Shown: one piece after another, positions 1-7,827 of the stretch
Position numbering within the stretch: the stretch's first letter is position 1
How the letters are laid out: each line of letters begins with the position of its first letter
Origin: Alphaproteobacteria bacterium
Lineage (GTDB): Bacteria; Pseudomonadota; Alphaproteobacteria; UBA11222
Assembly (NCBI GenBank): GCA_003454415.1
Contig: DMKG01000306.1
Location: 1-7,966, forward strand
Length of the DNA stretch: 7,966 bases
Direction of reading: 5' to 3'
The notes under the pieces: generated by a model
The model's input: only the letters and a program-made list of their open reading frames with translations
What the model was told of the DNA's origin: nothing
The model's database searches: none
Made by a program: the position numbers and the translations under genes

Positions 1-716
1 GCATTGATGCTCATCAGCGCCTGGGCGATATCCGCATCAAGTTTGCCGTAAATAGGCGCGCCCAGCCCCACGGGGACCCCCGTCGCCATCACCTCGATCA
101 CCGCGCCGCAGGAAGACCCAGCCTTGCGTACGCCGTTCAGATAGGTTTCCCATTTCTTCGCGGCCTTTGCGTCCGGACACCAGAAAGGATTGTTTTCCGT
201 CTCATCCCAGTTCCAGTTCCTGCGGTCGACGCCATGGGGGCCCATCTGAACCAGCGCGCCACGGATGTTTATCTTTTTGCCAAGAACGAGGCGCGCAATC
301 GCCCCCGCCGCCACCCGCGCCGCGGTTTCCCGCGCCGATTGCCGCCCGCCGCCGCGATAGTCACGCACCCCGTATTTCGCGAGATAGGTGTAGTCCGCGT
401 GCCCGGGGCGGAATTTGTCCTTCACCTTATCGTAGTCCCGGGAGCGCTGATCGGTATTTTCAATCAGCAGGCTGATGGGTGTGCCGGTGGTTTGCCCCTC
501 GAAGGTTCCGGAAAGGATCTTCACCTGATCCGCTTCCTGCCGCTGGGTGGTGTAGCGAGACTGTCCGGGGCGGCGTCTGTCCAGATAGGGCTGGATATCG
601 GCCTCGGACAGGGAGAGACGCGGCGGCGCGCCATCCACCACGCAGCCGATCGCCGGTCCATGGGATTCCCCCCAGGTTGTAACTCGGAATAAATGCCCAA
701 AAGTGTTGTGTGACAT
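1..716 (-). CDS. aroC: Chorismate synthase, N-terminal two thirds (runs off left edge)
   Basis: Chorismate synthase converts 5-enolpyruvylshikimate 3-phosphate to chorismate, the last shikimate-pathway step, in the cytoplasm, using reduced FMN. Reading the minus strand from the ATG at 716 gives [20 protein letters not shown], carrying the family N-terminal GESHG signature (residues 16-20). Further in are [13 protein letters not shown], the GTPI segment, [14 protein letters not shown], and [21 protein letters not shown], which is the second family signature with Gln where many members have Ser. About 238 residues are visible, ending in [20 protein letters not shown]; the usual length is about 350-370, so the C-terminal third lies outside the window. 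The gene follows fabI after 14 bases on the same strand, so cotranscription is likely. The ribosome site is weak (AAGAG about 8 bases upstream). No frame break is seen. Confidence 0.96.
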   Translation of the reverse strand, partial: MSHNTFGHLFRVTTWGESHGPAIGCVVDGAPPRLSLSEADIQPYLDRRRPGQSRYTTQRQEADQVKILSGTFEGQTTGTPISLLIENTDQRSRDYDKVKDKFRPGHADYTYLAKYGVRDYRGGGRQSARETAARVAAGAIARLVLGKKINIRGALVQMGPHGVDRRNWNWDETENNPFWCPDAKAAKKWETYLNGVRKAGSSCGAVIEVMATGVPVGLGAPIYGKLDADIAQALMSIN

Positions 717-719
717 CAA

Positions 720-739
720 TCACTCTTGCGTCACTCTTG
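720..739 (-). repeat. 9-bp direct repeat across the fabI stop / aroC start junction
   Basis: On the minus strand CAAGAGTGA occurs twice, 11 bases apart (739-731 and 728-720). The upstream copy contains the fabI stop codon TGA. The downstream copy supplies the only purine-rich stretch (AAGAG) in front of the aroC ATG. It looks like a small local duplication that may provide the aroC ribosome-binding site. The repeat is plain in the sequence; its function is inferred. Confidence 0.5.
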
Positions 740-1573
740 GGATTGGCCCTGGGAACCGGCCAGCGCCACCGAAATATCCGGCGCATTTTCATCCTTCATG
801 CCCACCAGATGATAGCCGCAATCCACATGGGTGATTTCCCCGGTGACGCCGCTGCCCAGATCGCTCAGCAGGAACACCGCCGACTTGCCCACATCATCGA
901 TGGTCACGTTGCGTTTCAGCGGCGCATTCAACTCGTTCCATTTCAGAATATAGCGGAAATCGCCAATGGCGCTGGCGGCGAGGGTCTTGACCGGCCCCGC
1001 TGAGATCGCGTTCACCCGGATATTGCGCGCCCCCAGATCCGACGCCAGATAGCGGACGCTTGCCTCCAGGGCCGCTTTCGCCACTCCCATGATATTGTAA
1101 TGGGGCATCACCTTCTCCGCGCCGTAATAGGTGAGGGTCAGCAGACTGCCGCCATCCTGCATCAGTTTTTCCGCCCGCTGGGTCACGGCGGTGAAGGAAT
1201 AGCAGGAAATATTCAGGCTCAGCGCGAAATTTTCGGGGCTCGTGTCCACATAACGGCCCTTCAGCTCCTCCTTGGCGGAGAAGGCGATGGCGTGAACCAG
1301 AAAATCCAGCTTTCCCCACTCTGCGCGCAGGGTTTCAAACAGGGCGTCGATGCTGGCGGCGTCAGTGACGTCGCAGGGCAGGACCAGATTCGAGCCGACC
1401 GACGCGGCCAGCGGCTGCACCCGCTTCATCAGCGCGTCGCCCTGATACGAAAAGGCCAGTTCCGCCCCATGCCGATGGCAGGCGCGGGCAATCCCCCAGG
1501 CGAGCGAACGTTCATTCGCCACTCCCATGATCAGGCCCCGCTTGCCCCGCATCAGCCCGCTCTCTTCAACCAT
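731..1573 (-). CDS. fabI: Enoyl-[acyl-carrier-protein] reductase (NADH), FabI
   Basis: FabI reduces trans-2-enoyl-ACP to acyl-ACP, the final step of each type II fatty acid elongation cycle, in the cytoplasm; it is the triclosan target in many bacteria. The 280-residue product is an atypical short-chain dehydrogenase. It has the cofactor-binding segment GLIMGVANERSLAWGIA (residues 13-29), CDVTD (67-71), HAIAFSAKEELKGRY (94-108), the active-site pattern Y149 / Y159-X6-K166, and NAISAGPVKTLAASAI (188-203). Ala97 aligns with E. coli Gly93, as I recall it also does in S. aureus FabI, so it is a natural variant. The C-terminal tail from about residue 260 is longer than in the 262-residue E. coli enzyme, as I recall for alphaproteobacterial forms. 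The start at 1573 has GAGGGAG (1582-1576) just upstream; Met8 is a possible alternative start. aroC follows after 14 bases. Confidence 0.97.
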   Translation of the reverse strand: MVEESGLMRGKRGLIMGVANERSLAWGIARACHRHGAELAFSYQGDALMKRVQPLAASVGSNLVLPCDVTDAASIDALFETLRAEWGKLDFLVHAIAFSAKEELKGRYVDTSPENFALSLNISCYSFTAVTQRAEKLMQDGGSLLTLTYYGAEKVMPHYNIMGVAKAALEASVRYLASDLGARNIRVNAISAGPVKTLAASAIGDFRYILKWNELNAPLKRNVTIDDVGKSAVFLLSDLGSGVTGEITHVDCGYHLVGMKDENAPDISVALAGSQGQSQE

Positions 1574-2018
1574 GACTCCCTCGAACTCCGATGATATGCC
1601 GCCTGGAACAGGATGACCTCATGTTATCCCTGCCGCAACCCCGATCTGCCGTTCAGGATTTATTCCAGGGCCCCCCATTCACTCGCCAGAAGACTGGCAG
1701 GGGCTGACAAGGGCGTCACACGGCAGTATCCGCGTCTGAAACCCTGCAGCCCCATGATATGGACGGGGCGACAAAGTGGCCGGGGGGATTCGATGCAAAA
1801 TCATCCGAAACTGGGGCCATCCTACACGATCACCGGAATGGGTCAATGCAGCCGCGACCGCTTTTCATTCCTTCCCCTGCATCTAGGGGAGCTGTTGAAG
1901 GACAATACGCATGGGGCCGGTCGTTCAACTGCGCCGCACATACATTCGCTTATGACTTGCGCGGGCGCAGGCCATTGTCTATCTAAACGGATGCTGGGGA
2001 ATTCGGTTTGGCTTATGA
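1574..2018. other. Divergent intergenic region between fabI and the ABC operon
   Basis: These 445 bases separate two divergent transcription units. Open frames exist on both strands, the longest about 137 codons on the plus strand ending at 2026. Their translations show no domain, no sensible composition and no ribosome site, so I call none of them genes. Visible structure is a small hairpin GCCAG-AAGA-CTGGC at 1685-1698 and a candidate minus-strand promoter for fabI (separate entry). For the plus-strand operon I find only a poor promoter candidate, TTGCGC (1957-1962), 17 bases, TATCTA (1980-1985), with three of six matches in each box. An out-of-frame ATG at 2015 gives a three-codon frame (M-N-D-stop, 2015-2026) that overlaps the ATPase start. 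Confidence 0.6.
1819..1846 (-). promoter_or_regulatory. Candidate sigma-70-type promoter for fabI-aroC
   Basis: On the minus strand TTGACC (1846-1841, five of six matches to the -35 consensus) is followed after 16 bases by TAGGAT (1824-1819, four of six). Transcription would start near 1812, giving a leader of roughly 240 bases before fabI. It is the best promoter-like pair I found in this gap on that strand, but it comes from consensus matching alone. Confidence 0.35.
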
Positions 2019-2740
<722 letters not shown>

Positions 2741-2744
<4 letters not shown>

Positions 2745-5467
2745 ACGGTCTTGCGTCCGTATTCAGAAGGGAATTTGCCGGCTATTTCGCCACGCCGCTG
2801 GCTGTGATCTTCATCGTCATTTTTCTGTTTCTCAGCGGACTGCTGACATTCTACGCGGGGGGTTTTTTCGAAGCCGGCGAAGCCAGCCTTAAAAGTTTTT
2901 TTCTCTTTCACCCCTGGCTGTATCTGTTTCTCATTCCCGCGGTCAGCATGCGGCTCTGGGCGGAAGAACAGAAATCCGGAACGATTGAACTGCTGCTGAC
3001 CCTGCCCGTTCCCCTGTGGGCGGCGGTTCTGGGCAAATTTCTGGCCGCCTGGGCATTCAGCCTGGTGGCGCTGGCGCTGACATTTCCCATCTGGATCACC
3101 GTCAACTATCTGGGCGATCCCGACAATGGCGTGATACTCGCCAGTTATATCGGCAGCGCGCTGATGGCGGGCGCCTATCTTTCCATCGGCGCCTGCATTT
3201 CGGCCGCCACCCGCAATCAGGTCATCGCCTTCGTGATCACGGTGAGCGTCTGCTTCCTGTTCACCGTCAGCGGCTTGCCCATGGTTCTGGATTTCTTTGC
3301 GGCCTGGGCGCCCAAGACGCTGCTGCAGGCCATCGCTTCATTCAGTTTTCTGAGCCATTTCGACGCCATCACCAATGGGGTGATCGATCTGCGCGATCTT
3401 GCCTATTTCGCCTCCCTGACAGCGGCCTGGCTCTATGCCAACGGGATTGTCCTGGACATGAACCGGTCGGGACACGGGGGCGGCAACGATATTCGCGCCA
3501 GCGCCGCCCTTGGTCTGACGGCAATCATTTTTCTGGCGTTCAACATTCTGGCCAACGCCACCCTCTACGCGGCGCGCTTCGATCTGACGCAGGACCGGCT
3601 TTACACGCTCAACCCCGTGACGCGCAAGGTTCTGTCCGATCTGGCGGAACCCATCCGTCTGACGTTTTATTACTCCGAATCCCTGGCCAAAGACGTACCG
3701 GGCGCTCAGAATTACGGGCAGCGGGTGCGCGATATGCTGAAGGAGTTCGAAGAGAACGCCGACGGAAAGCTGTTGCTGGAAATCATCGACCCCCAGCCTT
3801 TCAGCGTGGCCGAGGAACAGGCCTCCAGACTGGGCCTTCAGGGCCTGCCCACCGAATCCGGCGACAAGTTTTATCTGGGCCTTGCCGCCTATAATATGCT
3901 GGACGGAGAGCAGGTCATCCCCTTCTTCACCCAGGAACGCGAGCAGTTCCTGGAATATGACCTGACCCAGTTGATCAGTCAACTGAACAACCCTGAAAAA
4001 CCGAAGGTCGCCGTGCTCAGCGGTCTTCCCCTCGATATCGGCAAGGGCGGCATAGAGGCCGTGATGCGGGGCGAGATCAAGCCCTTCATGCTGTATCAGC
4101 AGATCCGCGACAATTTCGACGCCGAAATGCTGACCGGGCAGTTTGCAGAGATCAGCAGCAAATATGATGTCCTGCTGATCGTGCACCCGAAGGAAATGGA
4201 CGCCCTCACCGCCTACGCCATCGATCAGTACGCGCTGAAAGGCGGACGCGTGATCGCTTTCACCGATCCGGTCTCGGAGGTTGCAAAACCACCGGCGCGC
4301 ACCAAAAACCCGCTCACCTCGCGGGAATCGTTTTCGCCCTCGTCCGCTCTGCCGGAACTCTACCGCGCCTGGGGCGTGGAGATGGATCCTAACCGGGTTG
4401 TCGCCGACCGGGAAAATGCCCTGCGCGTCGTGGTGGACAATCTTGGCCAGCAGCAGCAATTGGGCTATGTCGCCTGGCTTGGTCTGCATGAGCGCGCGCT
4501 GAACCACGAAGATCCCGTCACCGCGCAACTGCAATATGTCACCATGGCGATGGCGGGACATTTGCGGAAACTGCCCGACGCCACTACGCAATTCACGCCT
4601 TTGATCTCCAGCAGCGGTGATTCAGAGCTCATTGAGGCGGACATGATGCTGCGGCGCGCGCCCAACCCCATTGATTTACTACGAAATTTCAAACCCACGG
4701 GTGAGAAATACGTACTGGCCGCAAGGATTTCCGGAGAGAGCGTCAGCGCCTTTCCCGAAGGTCCGCCCCCCCTGCCCGGGGAAGCCAGTCCGGAACTGCA
4801 AGAGAGTTACAAGGCGCTTCCGCCCCACGTTGAGAAATCTGCAAAACCCATCAATGTGATTGTCGTCGCGGATACGGATCTGTGGGATGACAACTGGTGG
4901 GTGGAGGTGAGCGAATATCGCGGACAGCGCATCGCCGTGCCGACAGCCGACAACGCCAATCTCGTGCTTGGGGCGATTGAAAACATGACCGGCGCGGGTG
5001 GATTGGCCGGCTTGCGGGCCCGGGCCAAGGCCTCGCGCCCCTTCCTGGTGATCCAGGAATTGTTGCGGGCGGCAGAAATGCAATATCTTGAAGAAGAAGA
5101 GCGCCTGAAAACCGAATTGCAGGCCTCGGAACAGCGTCTCGCGGAAATGGAGCGCCCAGATGCAGGCGTTCCCAAGCCCGAGGGCGGCGCGGGTGAAAGC
5201 CTGGTCACCCCGGAGCAGGAGGCGGAAATTCAGCATGCGCGGGCGCAGATCGCCCAGACCCGCGCGGCGCTGCGCGCGGTGCAGCATTCCCTGCGCCAGG
5301 ATGTGGAGACCTTGCAGGACCGCCTGCGCCTGATCAATATCGCGCTGACGCCCTTCCTTGCAGGCGTCGCCGCCTTCGCGCTTGCGCAATGGCGCAATTA
5401 CCGCCGCAAACGCCGCAGTCTTGCCTGGCGCGCCAGGCAATCCATAATGCGGGAAGACGCGTCATGA
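2741..5467 (+). CDS. Fused GldF-like ABC-2 permease and GldG-like auxiliary protein
   Basis: The 908-residue inner-membrane protein joins two parts usually encoded as GldF and GldG. Residues 1-240 form an ABC-2 permease with hydrophobic segments near 19-40, 55-72, 94-123, 133-157, 160-182 and 218-238, and the family-like stretch AEEQKSGTIELLLTLPV (74-90). A further membrane segment (255-275) leads into RFDLTQDRLYTLNPVTRKVL (279-298), a GldG hallmark that starts the large auxiliary domain (ABC_transp_aux type), probably periplasmic. That domain runs to about 750 and includes DTDLWDDNWW (711-720). Residues 775-865 are rich in Glu, Gln, Ala and Arg and look like a coiled coil, broken by a Pro/Gly-rich linker near 805-825. 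A last membrane helix (866-884) precedes a basic cytoplasmic tail. The frame is unbroken. It overlaps the genes on both sides by ATGA, so the three form one operon. The transported substrate is unknown. Confidence 0.9.
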
Positions 5468-6582
5468 AGGCCCGGCGGCTTATCTTCCTCTTCGTGCTGG
5501 CGGGCGTGCTGACGCTTGCGGCCATTGCCGCCGTGATGATGCGCGAAACCGCCAATCTCGCGCCTTTTTCGCGCCAGCCGCTGTTCCCGGGACTGGAGCA
5601 GAAGATAGAGCAGATCGCACGGATCGAATTGCGTACGGCGACGGGAGATGTGAACCTTGCACAGGATGCAAAGGGGGGATGGATGCTGCCGGAGCGTGGG
5701 GGCTGGCCCGCGAACTTCGATGTGGTGCGCAAGGCCGTACTTGGGCTGGCCAAACTGCAGGCAGTGGACCGGCGCACGGCCCGCCCGGAAAATCATGCGC
5801 ATCTGTTACTGGCGGCGCCCGATGATCCCGATGCAGCCGAAAGCGGCAAAGGCGCGCTTATACGCGCGCTGGATGCGCAAGGCGAGGTCATGGCGTCGCT
5901 GATCATCGGCAGGGTGCAGACCCCGCCCAGCGCCACCACACCCGGCACCGCCTTTGCCCGAAGGGAGGGTGAGGCGCAGACCTATCTTGTGGAAGGCGAT
6001 GTCAATTTCCCATTGCTGGTTTCTGACTGGATCGATCGCAGGCTGTTCGATATCCACGAAGACCGCATTCGATCCGTGAAGATTACGCCCCCCAGCGGAC
6101 CCGCCTATGAGATCGCCCGCGCCACGCCCCAGGACCCCTTTACCATCGACCGCATCCCCAAAGGGATGGAATTCATCCTTCCGGATCTGCCGGCGAATAT
6201 CGCAAAGACCGTCGCATTGTTGCCGCTGGAGGATGCGCTGCCAGACGATAAAGTGGATTTCACTGGCGCTTACCGCGCCGAGCATAAAATGTTCGATGGA
6301 CTGGCGCTGACCAGTTATACGGTGCTGCGCGACAAAAGCCGCTGGACAAAATTCACCGCCGCCTTTGACGCTGCACAGGCGGAGGCGGCTGAAAAAGCAA
6401 AACTGCTGGAAGCGAATCCCAAATTGCTGAACGCCGACGCAGCGCAAAAGCAGGCGGATGAAATCAATGCCCGCACCAAAGGCTGGGCGTTCAAACTGCC
6501 TGGCATGAAGGCCAGCGACCTTACCCGTGATTATGAGTCCCTTTTCAGGACGCCGGAACCCGAAAAAAAATCCGGGGAATAG
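5464..6582 (+). CDS. DUF4340-family membrane-anchored protein of the Gld-like ABC operon
   Basis: The 372-residue product starts with a basic tip and a hydrophobic helix (MKARRL, then residues 7-25) with no obvious lipobox, so it is probably anchored in the inner membrane with its body in the periplasm. Segments fitting the DUF4340 pattern are IARIELRTATGDVNLAQDAKGGWML (split as 51-74), WPANFDVVRKAVLGLAKLQAV (81-101), LFDIHEDRI (194-202) and the C-terminal WAFKLPGMKASDLTRDYESLF (341-361). Residues 300-337 are an Ala/Glu/Lys-rich helical stretch. I chose the ATG at 5464 because it overlaps the previous stop (ATGA), has GGGAAG upstream and opens directly into the membrane helix; an in-frame ATG at 5389 would add 25 unlikely residues. 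Proteins of this type commonly follow GldG genes outside Bacteroidetes. No molecular function is known to me. An A8 run lies near the stop. Confidence 0.88.
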   Translation: MKARRLIFLFVLAGVLTLAAIAAVMMRETANLAPFSRQPLFPGLEQKIEQIARIELRTATGDVNLAQDAKGGWMLPERGGWPANFDVVRKAVLGLAKLQAVDRRTARPENHAHLLLAAPDDPDAAESGKGALIRALDAQGEVMASLIIGRVQTPPSATTPGTAFARREGEAQTYLVEGDVNFPLLVSDWIDRRLFDIHEDRIRSVKITPPSGPAYEIARATPQDPFTIDRIPKGMEFILPDLPANIAKTVALLPLEDALPDDKVDFTGAYRAEHKMFDGLALTSYTVLRDKSRWTKFTAAFDAAQAEAAEKAKLLEANPKLLNADAAQKQADEINARTKGWAFKLPGMKASDLTRDYESLFRTPEPEKKSGE

Positions 6583-6585
6583 TCT

Positions 6586-7383
6586 TTACGTCTGCATCGC
6601 CCGGACGCTGTCCTCCCCCCAGCGGGGCAGACCAGGTAATTCGAGATCGAACAGATCCAGCACCCGTCCGAGGGAATGGACGATCATATCGTCCAGGCTG
6701 CTGGGACGGGTATAAAAGGTCTGCATGGGCGGAGCGATGACCGCCCCCATTTCCGCAAGCTGCAGCAGATTGCGCAGATGCCCGCTATGCAGCGGCGTTT
6801 CACGCACCATCAGCACGAGCTTGCGCCCCTCCTTCAGCGTCACATCGGCGGCGCGTGTGAGAAGGTTGGAGGTAACGCCTGTGGCGATTTCGGAAAACGT
6901 GCGGACCGAACAGGGCGCAACGATCATTCCCATGGTGCGGAAGGAGCCGCTCGCGATGGGGGCCGCAATATCGCCAACACGGTAATGCCTGTCCGCCATG
7001 GCGGCAACCTCGGCCACACGATAATCCGTTTCCTGGGCAAGGGTGACGGCGCCCGGCCGGGTGATCACCAGATGGGTTTCAACGCCCAGATCCCGCAAGA
7101 TTTCCAGCAGCCTGACGCCGAAAACAACGCCGGTTGCGCCGCTGATGCCGACAATCATGCGTTGCGCGGACGACGGGGTTTTTAAGACTCCCGCACGGCG
7201 CAACACCTCCTGCACAGGCATTTGCAGCACCTCAGCAAATGCGTCCGCCCATTCCAGGCTGAGGGCCTGTTTGCCCTGTAGAATACGGCTTACCACCGCC
7301 TGATCCCGGCCTATCGCCGTCGCAAGGTGACCCTGCGTCGCTCCAATTTCCTTGAGCCTATCTTTTATCCACATCAAATTCAT
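6586..7383 (-). CDS. ubiX: Flavin prenyltransferase UbiX with N-terminal XRE-type HTH domain
   Basis: UbiX joins a dimethylallyl group to FMN, making the prenylated-FMN cofactor of UbiD decarboxylases, which act in ubiquinone synthesis and elsewhere. Residues about 76-258 are a complete UbiX: MIVGISGATGVVFGVRLLEIL (76-96), ASGSF (144-148), GMIVAPCSVRT (152-162), NLLTRAADVTLKEGRKL (173-189), RETP with Glu195, Tyr224 in FYTRP, Arg240 and a closing PRW (253-255). These match the conserved flavin- and prenyl-phosphate-site residues as I recall them from P. aeruginosa UbiX. Residues 4-66 are an extra DNA-binding domain: TQGHLATAIG (16-25), a turn at RDQ, recognition helix AVVSRILQG (29-37). A short linker (67-75) joins the two, with no stop and no ribosome site before Met76, so the fusion appears real. 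No Shine-Dalgarno precedes Met1; Met4 (7374) is an alternative. The 3' end is 3 bases from the convergent DUF4340 gene. Confidence 0.92.
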   Translation of the reverse strand: MNLMWIKDRLKEIGATQGHLATAIGRDQAVVSRILQGKQALSLEWADAFAEVLQMPVQEVLRRAGVLKTPSSAQRMIVGISGATGVVFGVRLLEILRDLGVETHLVITRPGAVTLAQETDYRVAEVAAMADRHYRVGDIAAPIASGSFRTMGMIVAPCSVRTFSEIATGVTSNLLTRAADVTLKEGRKLVLMVRETPLHSGHLRNLLQLAEMGAVIAPPMQTFYTRPSSLDDMIVHSLGRVLDLFDLELPGLPRWGEDSVRAMQT

Positions 7384-7389
7384 AAGTTA

Positions 7390-7417
7390 ATTATGAGAAA
7401 TTCACAAATTTTGTCAA
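7390..7417 (-). promoter_or_regulatory. Strong sigma-70-type promoter of HTH-ubiX, apparently leaderless
   Basis: On the minus strand a perfect -35 TTGACA (7417-7412) is separated by 16 bases from CATAAT (7395-7390, five of six matches). Six bases (TAACTT) separate the -10 from the ATG at 7383, so the expected transcript start falls on or next to the A of the start codon. With no ribosome site in front, this predicts a leaderless mRNA. The boxes are plain in the sequence; the start site is inferred. Confidence 0.7.
7401..7417. promoter_or_regulatory. Candidate operator palindrome over the ubiX -35 box
   Basis: The inner palindrome ACAAA-T-TTTGT (7404-7414, centre 7409) is perfect around one central base. 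It extends, after one mismatched position on each side, to TT/AA at 7401-7402 and 7416-7417. It covers the ubiX -35 box and lies 11 bases from the -35 of the divergent gene. Its size and symmetry suit a dimeric XRE-type regulator. A separate inverted pair, TTATGA (7391-7396) and TCATAA (7419-7424), flanks it with a slightly different centre. Binding by the HTH-UbiX protein is inference; AT-rich DNA gives such symmetry by chance fairly often. Confidence 0.4.
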
Positions 7418-7428
7418 ATCATAAACAC

Positions 7429-7457
7429 CTGACAAGCCGCCCTTGTTATGCTTTAAT
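7429..7457 (+). promoter_or_regulatory. Sigma-70-type promoter of the YdcH/DUF465 gene
   Basis: CTGACA (7429-7434, five of six) is followed after 17 bases by TTTAAT (7452-7457, five of six). Transcription would start near 7464 and give a leader of about 26 bases carrying the ribosome site. It points away from, and lies 11 bases beside, the ubiX -35. Confidence 0.6.
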
Positions 7458-7474
7458 GACGCTCTCTGAACCAC

Positions 7475-7483
7475 AAAGGAGGA
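7475..7483 (+). promoter_or_regulatory. Strong ribosome-binding site of the YdcH/DUF465 gene
   Basis: AAAGGAGGA is a near-ideal Shine-Dalgarno sequence six bases before the ATG at 7490. It fixes the start and contrasts with the absence of any such site before the divergent ubiX gene. Confidence 0.85.
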
Positions 7484-7489
7484 TCGGCA

Positions 7490-7675
7490 ATGAGCCTTGA
7501 ATCACGAATTGATGCGCTTCAGAAAGAACACGACCGTCTCGACGGCGTGATCGCGCAGGAACTTCTCCATCCCAGCGCCGATGATCTGGAACTCTCCCAT
7601 ATGAAGCGCGAAAAACTTCGCCTCAAGGATGAAATCGTCAAACTCATGCATCTGAACGCCGCGCGCGTAAACTGA
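7490..7675 (+). CDS. YdcH/DUF465 family small protein
   Basis: The 61-residue protein begins MSLESRIDALQKEHDRLDGVI and contains the family-like segment MKREKLRLKDEIVKLM (38-53). The layout is two charged amphipathic helices, about 3-25 and 32-54, joined by a short HPSADD turn. This fits the small YdcH (DUF465) family, which is widespread in Proteobacteria, often in several copies, and has no established function that I know of. It is predicted to be soluble and cytoplasmic, with no signal peptide or membrane helix; heptad-like Leu/Ile spacing suggests a helical hairpin that may self-associate. The start is secure because of the strong ribosome site. It has its own promoter and is divergent from ubiX, sharing a 106-base control region, so coordinated regulation is possible. 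Confidence 0.9.
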   Translation: MSLESRIDALQKEHDRLDGVIAQELLHPSADDLELSHMKREKLRLKDEIVKLMHLNAARVN

Positions 7676-7719
7676 GTATGGTTCAGTTACGCATCTAGCG
7701 GACTTGTGTTATCAGGGAG

Positions 7720-7749
7720 CCGGTGGCGGCCAGGGGGTGCGGCCACCGG
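7720..7749. repeat. GC-rich hairpin downstream of the DUF465 gene
   Basis: CCGGTGGC (7720-7727) pairs perfectly with GCCACCGG (7742-7749) around a 14-base loop. No T run follows on either strand, so it is not a standard intrinsic terminator. It could slow transcription or protect the 3' end of the upstream mRNA. Confidence 0.5.
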
Positions 7750-7757
7750 AGGGTTGC

Positions 7758-7781
7758 ATAATGGCGCTCTATAATGGCGCC
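7758..7781. repeat. 10-bp direct repeat ATAATGGCGC
   Basis: ATAATGGCGC occurs at 7758-7767 and again at 7771-7780, a 13-base period. The segment GGCGC (7763-7767) also forms an inverted repeat with GCGCC (7777-7781). The second copy includes a TATAAT hexamer. The function is unknown. Confidence 0.5.
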
Positions 7782-7796
7782 CCTTGCCCTTATGAC

Positions 7797-7825
7797 GCGC
7801 CGCAGTAATGTTGCGCCGCAATAAT
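7797..7825. repeat. Imperfect 16-base tandem repeat
   Basis: GCGCCGCA at 7797-7804 recurs at 7813-7820, and each copy continues with one variable base and then TAAT. The two 16-base units agree at 12 positions. The repeat sits directly before the terminator-like hairpin. Confidence 0.45.
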
Positions 7826-7827
7826 CA

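Noticed and set aside
3338..4591. 417-codon minus-strand open frame inside the fused permease gene
   Set aside because: It is the antisense shadow of the GldG-like domain, which matches its family in the plus frame. Long antisense frames are expected at this GC content.
5389..5463. Upstream in-frame ATG for the DUF4340 gene
   Set aside because: It would add 25 polar residues before a clear membrane anchor and increase the overlap with the previous gene to 79 bases. The ATGA-coupled start at 5464 is better.
6556..6576. Poly-A/poly-T run near the DUF4340 stop as a terminator for ubiX
   Set aside because: The eight T residues on the minus strand are not preceded by a stable stem; only CCCG/CGGG flank the run and would place it in the loop.
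7157..7159. Internal ATG (Met76) as the true ubiX start
   Set aside because: The sequence before it (CCGTCGTCCGCGCAACGC) has no ribosome site, while the longer frame carries a coherent HTH domain and a strong promoter at Met1.
7770..7775. Perfect TATAAT as a promoter
   Set aside because: At spacings of 16-18 bases upstream the sequence is GC-rich with no -35 resemblance, and there is no extended -10 TG.
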